A stretch of DNA of 55,594 bases from CAMFKD01 sp964436955 (lineage in GTDB: Bacteria > Chlamydiota > Chlamydiia > Chlamydiales > JAJFMA01), in assembly GCA_964436955.1 (NCBI GenBank), contig CAYTFC010000008.1, positions 1 to 55,594 of the forward strand, read 5' to 3'. The notes beneath the pieces are model-generated. The model was not told where the DNA came from, did no database searches, and was given only the letters and a program-made list of their open reading frames with translations. Position numbers and translations under genes: made by a program. Positions 18,765-27,900 of this stretch are shown piece by piece. Numbering within the stretch: the first letter of the stretch is position 1; every line of letters starts with the position of its first letter.

Positions 18765-18902
18765 AAACCCTTTTAGCTTAACGCGAATAACAGCTTCTGC
18801 AGAGGTTTTTCTGTAGAGTCTTGTGATTTTAGGCAGCAGGCTACAGAGTGAGCAGCCCGAACCAATAATGTGCTTCTAAACACAATCGACAGATAGCTGC
18901 TT

Positions 18903-21900
18903 TTATTCCAGAGTCCCAGCGGGTACATCTTCAATAGGCGCTCGAAGCATTTGTGCGATAATACTGTTTGGGTATTGGCTGCGGGTTACATCCTTCCACG
19001 TGAGAATCCGCTGAAAAAGTCTTTCCATCTTGTTTGCACCATGTTCACGAATCCAGGCTTCTAAGTATGGGATTTCTTTCTCTGTATAATTGATCTCACC
19101 ATTGAAGAATTTGGCTTGTACAAGCAATCGCTGAAACTCACCATTTTTGTCTAAATCTGCTATTGCTGGGTCAGCACTGCTTGCCCGATACACACCTAAA
19201 GTAGGTTTAAGTAACACACAATGCGTTTCATCAGTGGCGTTGGCGGTTGATTGATAGTTATGTTCGAGATTTTTTTTCCATTCTACACCGTCGTTAAGAT
19301 CGCCTAAAATAAACTGTAACTTTTGAGTTTCGCGATCAATTACCACCAAAATATCCGTTATTGCTTTTTGATAAAAATTAAATAAAGCATAGGGAAGCCT
19401 TGTGTCACGCCAGTGCCAATCCTGCGTTGTTGGTTCAGCTTTTCGAATAAGCCTAAGAGAACCCATTAAAGCTGGATCAAATATTTGCATGAATTCCTCT
19501 AAGCTGCTTTCTGTTGAAAGGGCAGTTCCTAATGAAATGAATCTAGCTCGAGGGTCGCCTAAAGGTCTCTCCATGAAATAGTCCAAGGACGCTAAATCAG
19601 CGCGTGTGGCTGTTGGAAAATCTTTCACGTCATACCATTGATTCAACCTTTGATCTAACGTACTTACTTTTTCTTTTTGGGTCAGCGTTTCCATTTGAGT
19701 CAGCGTTTCATGTGTGGTTTCAATTTCCAGTTCTGCTCCAGTATTGTATGCGCCGACATAAGCGAGCAGTGTCTCATGTACAATGGGTTTGGACCTTTCG
19801 GCTATCTCCTGAATTCTTTTTTTAACCGCCTGCTGGTCTGTATGTGTTTTAAGTGCGGGGTCGGTGGCCAACGCTTGGAAGGCAGCGCTTTTCAATTCTT
19901 GAGAAACCATATCGTTTATGACTTCACCACTATCTTTTTCCTCTTGAGGTACCCCAAAAAGTTCCCAAGGACTTGGACTAGTCGCTGTCATGCAAAGTTC
20001 TGAGACTTTTGAAAATGTGGGTATGAGATCTTCTGCACTCACATCGTCAGCTAAAACAGCGTCTAAAACGGCTTCTTGCTCAAAAGCGCTAATTTTTTGC
20101 TTGAATGTGCGGAAATTATCGTCTCCTTTAACAAGCCCTTGGTTGTATATAAGAAAGATGAGCACATGCTCGAATTCGATTTTCTCGGGCACTTGCTCTT
20201 CTAACATCCTATTTAAGGTTATTCTGAGAATATCTTCTACTTCCTTATCTAAAATAATTTTAATAGTTTGACTTCTACTTAATCCCCGCATACGCCACGC
20301 AGCTTGAGCAAAGTCTCTGAAGACGGTGTCTTTACCGATGGTCATCACTCCTAGAGCCTGATCACTTTGCTTAATGTTAGAGCCTGTGGTGTGCTTCTGA
20401 TCGTAGAATGTGATCCGTTCTTCAGGGGGTAGTTTGGATAACGTTATGTCTACCGAACGTTCTGCTCCCTTTTGAATGGTTTTTAGATTTTCATCTTCGT
20501 CGTAGAAAGCAACCCCGTTGATTGAATCATCTTGCACGCTTAGACTTTGTCGAGCGATGGATTCATGGCTGATACCACGTGTAACGGCTCCGGCGTCAAT
20601 AAAAGCCTTCATTTGCTTAAGTTGCGGATGCTGCTGATAGAGCTCTTTAAAAAAATTTTGGATGTTAGCAGCTGTGAAAGTATTCACGATGTTTTCCCTA
20701 TTTTTCCAAAGCGATTCAAGGGTAGAACCGGTCGTGATATCGGAGGTTAAAACATCAAGCTTTGTGGGAACTGATCCCTCATTTTGCGTGCCGGTAAATC
20801 CCGCCACCGTTTTAAAGAGAAAATTAAAAACTTGAGCATTAGCTCGCATTTTCTGTGGATAATGCGTGACTTGTGACAAGGCGTATTTTTTAATAAAATC
20901 CAACTTGAGAGTTTGCTTACTATTGACATAGTTTGTGATTTCTTGGATCCAAGGGGTAGCTCCAAACAGTGTAATCTGTTCTTTGCCACCAGTTAATGTC
21001 AAAAAGCGCTTATGCACATCCGATCCAATATAGGCTTTGCCGCTATTGTGGAAAGCTAGTGCCTCGTTCCGCAATTCTTCGATTTCCTGTTCTACCATAG
21101 CGGTAGGAATGCCCTCTGCTAAACCGAGTTGCACGGTATAGTTGAGTGTTTCATAAACATCATATTCTGAATTTTTGGAGGGGGTATTACTGCCATGATA
21201 GGGAATAGCCTTGTAAATTCCTGCTTGAGTTTTGTTGGCTCCATAATACTGATTCATTTTTTTACTGACAGTTAGAGGGATCAGTCGTTGAACCTCTTCC
21301 TTGGCTAATGATAGAAGATCCTTTACAAGTTTGCTCTCTATGCTCGAGATAAAAGCCAAGCACTCTGATTGCTTTCTTTCGGATAACTTTCTTTCGGATA
21401 AATAACTATGTACTAAGTGCTTTTGATCCTTTGTGAGTCGCGAGAAGAAGATCTTCACCTCTGGATGATCCACCCCTAAAGCATTCTCCACGAGATGATT
21501 GATAAGGCGCCGAGCAATTTTTTGATGATAATCTTGTTCATTAAAAACTCGAGCATTGGTAGATGTGCCTCCGAACTCAAAGCGCATATCTGGCACAACT
21601 TGAGGATCGAGCAGAATTTGAAAAAGATAGGTGACTAGCTCACATTGAACCATGTCGATAGGTTTGGGCTGTTCCAAAGCATACTGATACTCCTTACGGG
21701 CGCTGAAAACAGTATCCGCTTCATCGATCACTACCACTCCTTGCGTCTTCCAAATGCGCATGATGTCACGCATGATGTCAAATTGCATCTTATTGCTTTC
21801 TGAGGGATCTAAAGCGTACATTCTCCAGGAGTCCCATAGCTTTAGGTAAACTCGCTGAATTGTACTGCCACTTGTGTAGAGCACACGCCGAGACGAGATC

Positions 21901-24900
21901 GCATGTTCCAGTCTAAGTTTGATCATGTCTAAGTCTTTTGTGGTACTAGCATTTTCATTTCGAAACTCAAAGACTTCTACCGATCGGTTAAATGAACTTC
22001 CTAAAATTCTACTAAGACGAGCAGACATATCGGGCAGTAAAGACTCAGGAATCACACCAATACAAAGATTTTCGCCATTAGCACAAAGTTGACCTAGCAA
22101 GGGCATGAGAACTTCTGTCTTGCCACTCCCCATCAGCGACTCCAACACGACCCCTAATTTTTCGGGGTCGGTGATTTGTCCATCTTTAATACGTAAGAGA
22201 TCCAAATTTTCTACTTGAGTAGGCCTAAGGAGCATGTTGGAATAATATTCAAACACAAGATACTCCGGATGGTCCTCAACCACATAGCCACGAGTAGCGG
22301 CCGCTTGCTGATTAAGGTCATCCAGCAGCTGACTTATGGGCTCAGAAATGGGAGGGCTTATTTTTAGTGAGCGCTCCTCCACCAACCCACCAAACATAGA
22401 ATTAGAAATAGTTACAGTTAATTTTTGAATACTCTTCATGTTATTGGATAGGCGACGTAAGTGTTGTAAGTGGGTTGAACGAATAAGGTATTCCTGTACA
22501 TCTATTTGCAGTTGATAGATTTCCTCCACGGATAAGTTCGCATTAGCGTTGTGATAGGCCTCCACGTCGCGCGTGAGAAAAATGTGAATCAGATCGTTGA
22601 TATCTAAAGGTTTCTTGCCCTTAGCTGTAAGCAGGGTTTCGGCGGCTTGTCCTGATTTTGTATCGGCGCTTCTATTCGCTCGCTTGAGCAGATCAAGTTC
22701 TCTTGATGCTAGCTCCTCCTCACCTAGTTCAAGCTGTTGGATAGTGGAGGCTTGTAAACGCTCAAAGGTAGTAGCGTCATGAATTGTGAAATATTCACCC
22801 CTTTGTAAAGCTGACGGATTATCCATTTTGCGTTTGAGGTAGCTCTCCAGCTCACCCTTCATGCGGACGAATTCACTTTTTGCCAAGCGACTGTTCACCG
22901 GCGCATCAAACAACCGCGCTAAATCCTCCTGTTGTGCAGCATCGGCGTATCCTAATGTGGAAACTTTGCTTACTGCGGACTCCAAATTAAACACAGGATT
23001 ACTTAATGTGCTGGGATTGTAAGGCGCGTGGCACAGTTGATACTCCATATCTAAAGGTTGGTCCCTGACCTCTATGTCTTCCTTTGAGACGAGCAATTGG
23101 GGAGCGTTAAAAACCTGAGAAGCCTCCCCTACGTTTCCTTGATTTTGTTCTAAAATTTTCCAAGCTGGCTCGATAACCTTACGTAGTACGTTCTCTGATT
23201 GCGAGAAATAAAAATTCAGGTTAAAATCACTAGAGGGTCTGAACTTTTCCGGATTCAACAGAATCACTTTGAGTATTAACGCAGCACGATCATTTGGATA
23301 CATATTCAGAATAGCTGTTAATTCTCGCACCTGGTCAGCTTTGGATATTGGAAAAGTTGAAATTCCTGTGATTGCTTCATAGGCGTGATCTGCGTCTTCG
23401 CCCTGTAACTCGCCTCTCACCAATTTATAGAGCGCAAAAAAATCTTGTTCGGGATGGAGTCGAACTAAATTTTGATTGGTTGGGTGTTCTCTAAGAGACT
23501 GGGCCAAACGGGAAGCCAACCCATCATCTGGCTTTTTTAATGGTTCAACATTTAATTCTTCAAGTGGATTATCGGAAATGACTGAAATACTGTCGGAAGT
23601 TCCTCCATCAGTTAGGTAGCGTAAACGATGTAGATTTTGAAGGGTCAGAGATTCTGAGTATAGAAGTAAAAACATTTCTTCATCTACTGTCAAACCCACA
23701 TCTCCTACCAACTCTACATTCTCTAAATAATGCTGAATAAGGTTGTCTAACTTCTCACCCATCCAGCCAGCGTGTCCAGATGAGCTGGGAAAATCAACTG
23801 CATTTTTATTCAGGAGGTAGGCCGCGTACAGATACTGTGCCAAGGCTTTAGGATCTCTATCATTTCCATTTTCTTTACCAACGGGATCGACGCCTAAATC
23901 GGCTATAATAGTGAGGAGTTGTGCTTCAGCCTGATCGAAAGCTCTTAACGATTCACCAAAATTTCTTAATAAATTGTGTGCTTTAGCATAATCCATTGTT
24001 CTTAAATAGGCGTGAGCTAGATAGAATCTTGAAATATCTGAATCAGGAACTAGCTCCCCTGTTACTTCATGAACACGATAAGTAAAAAATGCATTTCTAT
24101 TTTGTTCCAGATTAGGGTTTATAGATAAGCCTTGCGTGTTAAGGCAGCCTTCTGAACTGCTTAGAATTTCATGATAAGGCAATAGCACTATGCGTTGTCC
24201 ACTTGGATTTTCCATTAGAAGAAAGAACTGATACCCATTGAGTTTGGGAAAAGCCTGCCATTCCGATAAATAGTACCCCGGGTGGTCCCTGCTATATAAT
24301 TTTCCCTGGAAATTCTCTAACGTAAGATTAAAACGAGGAAATTCAATTAATGCGATTTCTTTAGTGGGAAGCATCCAACAAAGGGCCATCGACGGGTCTT
24401 CGAAATAGGAGATGAAATCCGGCACAGTGTCTGCTAATTCTAGTTTTTCTTCAAAGTTTTCATGGCAAACTTCTTCAATTTTATAATCACTTTCAGCAGA
24501 CGAAATGACGTAAAGAGGTTTAAGGCCATCGGGTGAAAATACTTTGACTTCATTACTTCTTGGCTGCACTACAGCCCATAACTGGTTGTCTAGAACCAAG
24601 CCTTGTTGTTTTAGGGACAAAGACGACTTTGGTAGGTATTGATGCCAAATTCCATCGATTTGCTTTTTTATCTGCAAATCCCCTCTGATAGGCTTGTGGA
24701 TGCGATAGGCTTGCCCATCAGGACTTGTAAATGCATAACTTGAGATACCATATTGATGCATTCTTTCTGGAGGGTCTACAATGGTGTTCAGAGTGGGGTT
24801 ATTGAGAATATCCTCTCCAACGCGAATTGGCAAGGCGGATGAGTGGTAAACAAGGGCTCTGGAGACATCAACAAATGTCGATTCATCGCTAGTACTAAAT

Positions 24901-27900
24901 AAGGGAAAGTAATCTTGAGCTTTCCAAGATTGCTCTTTAAAATCGAGATCTATCGATCGCATGATACTATTAAGGATAATACTTGCCTTTGAACCTTGCA
25001 GTAACTGTGCTAGGGGCGCTTGATTAATTTCCAATAAAGCATCACCTGCGAGTACTTGATCTTCAGGCAATGAGGCTCGATAGGGCATATATTGTGCCAT
25101 TAAAGCAAGTAGCTCAGTCAGTTGATCTTCAGTTAACGGGGAAGGGCTTTGCTCATAGGTTAAGGCAAGAACCAGACAAAGGCTGGCTTTGGCGTCTTGT
25201 GCCAGATGAGGGGTCTGCAATAGATTTCGCGCAATCGATTGACTATCAAGAAAAGCGGGTGAAGGGGATATGTTCATACCCAATTCTGCATTAGCATATG
25301 CGACGTAGCGTTCGCATAAAGTGCTTATTCGAAGAAAATAAGCCATTGTGTCCCAACTTTCGATCACCTTGGCCCTGTCGCATTGGTCTGATATAAGCGC
25401 TGCAAACCTACTGATCAACCGCTCAGCTTCTTGAGGTGCCACTGTAAACTCCTCCAGCAGACGACCTGGTTCAAAGAACAGACCTTGAAACAATTCTTGA
25501 TATTCAACTAATCCCATCAAATGGGGATGTTGAATAAAATACTCTAGTGTTTGCAGTATTTGCGAAGATCCATTGGAGACAAGAGCATAAATTTCGCGAA
25601 TTGTTTGTATCGAGTAATTTTCACTGAGGTTGGCAGATCGAAAAAGAGCTTCATCAGCGCTAGGACGTACATAATTGAATGAATTTGCATAATCTTTGTT
25701 CCACCCACCGAACTTTATGGGTTGATACAATATAGATTGAGGATTTGCGGGATTAAAGAACAAAATATCTTTAAAAAAACCCTCTTTGACACGACTATAA
25801 AGTGATAGACCAAGCACAGCCTGTTTACGTGCATTTGTTAAGGGGATGGTGGGGAAGCTGCTAGTAGCCTGAAAATCCTTTGACTCAACATCAACATCGA
25901 TCTTTATTGATGGATTCGTTGGCCGGTTCTTGTCGTCGTAAAAAGCGTTATTACCATTGTGTCTTGTATAAAGCGTAGCTTCTATCGGATATCGAAATAT
26001 AAAACTATTAGAAACTGTTAGATTTAATAATTGATAAAAATAATCTGGAAAAAAATTTTCTTTACCCTCATCTCTTCGATCACGTATTGCGTCTGCATAA
26101 AATTCCTTTTCTTGAATTACATTCGTATCTCTTTTCTGCCGCACGCTGGGTAAATCCATCAAATATCTACTAACACTGCCTGAATCCGCTTTTAAAAAGT
26201 TTTCATCCATGCTGAGATATCGCCAAGCAAAATCCCCAACAACTGATAAATCTCCCTTAACACTCTTCAATTCATCGACAGAGTCTTTTTTTTGGGAAAT
26301 TTCATTCCAGTACTGTCTAATTCTCGAAAGATTAGAGTCACTTTTTGGACTGCTCATAATCATAGATAAGGAAGAGTAATCTAATACATGATATTTTAAA
26401 ATTTCATCGACTAAAAAATTAGTGGGTTGCAATTCTAAAATCTTCATCATTAGGGCGTGACAAATAGTCCAAGCACTTAATCTATCTACAAAGACTTGGG
26501 GCGATAATTTATTTTTTCTTTCAGGGTGATCTCTCGTTAATATAAAATGATTAGAAAATTCTAGTTCTGCAATGTGACTAATAGAGCTAATAATTTCTTC
26601 ACAATCCTTACTCATTAATCCTTTGATTTCTTCCAAAATCCATTCTAAAGGTAGCTTAGCCATCACTTGGTGCATGGCAGAGAGGACTGCGCTAGGGTTA
26701 GTTCCTTTTAAATGAGTTTGTTCAATGCTACTAGAAATCCGCGCTAGGTCAACGGAGAGAGAGAGCTTGTTAGGAATCCAATCTGCTAACGAAAATGTAT
26801 CCATTGCTTCTGTAATTTTTAGGACTGGAAAGTCGGATGGCGGCTTCAAATCTACAGAATGTATGGAAGATGGACTTATCAACTCAACTTTACGTTTAGC
26901 TATTTCCGCATTAGCTGAGGTATTATTAATAGTTGATTGAATCTCACCAACCTTTTGACTTGCGTATAAATATTCCAAATGGTTTATACGTCCACTACTT
27001 TGCAAATCTTCAAGACTATGAGCAAATGCACTAAGGCATTTTTGTAATAAGCGAATAGATTGTTCGTTGTAACTACTTAGCTTTAGTTTACTTTCATACT
27101 CAATGAGAGCCTTGAGACCGAGTTCAAACTCAGACTGTACAGTTTGTGGTGCAGACCGTTGGTAGCTTAGGGCTGTGAGTAGACTCATCAAGGAGCAGGT
27201 GCCAGAGGTTTGTGCTTTCCTTATATCGTTAGATGAAAGGGCTTGAGTGCGAGGCTTGCCACCAAGTAATGAAAGAAGCTTGACGTAGATATCGTCCGCA
27301 TTATAGCCAAAATCTTTATCATCAACAGAAGTTGATAAGGCTTGTAAAGCTCTTACATGGAGTCTTGAAAGAATGTTTTCCAATGGGACATCATTGAGTT
27401 CAGCAAACGTCATTTTTGTTTTAAGCATCATAACCACCAAGGCGTGCTGGCCTAAACTTATACCAGCCCCTGAGTTATAAACACGCACGGTGAAAAGGCC
27501 ATTTTCTTGTTTGGTATACTCATAGTAAATGGCATGTCCTGATGGCTTACCTACCCATCCACCTGGCAATAGGATGGTATTACCAGGAATCGCATTTTGC
27601 AGCATTTCGGAAAGTGTTGCATGAAAACTATCGCTGCCTCTTGATTGAATCAGGCGCTCTGCCTTTTCAAGCATTTCAACAAGGTCTGCTTCATGAGGAA
27701 GAGGGTGACTGGGATCATCCTGATACTTTGCTAAAACTTTAAGCTTATGAGATAGTAAGTTTAGCACGATCTTCAAAGGCTGTATTGATGGCATTCCTTC
27801 TAATTTTGTGCCTGAACCGAAAGAATCTCCTAAAATGTGCAAAAGAGCATGATCATTGATGCCGATTGGAGGGCCTTCCACAGTCTCTCGTAGCACCTCT

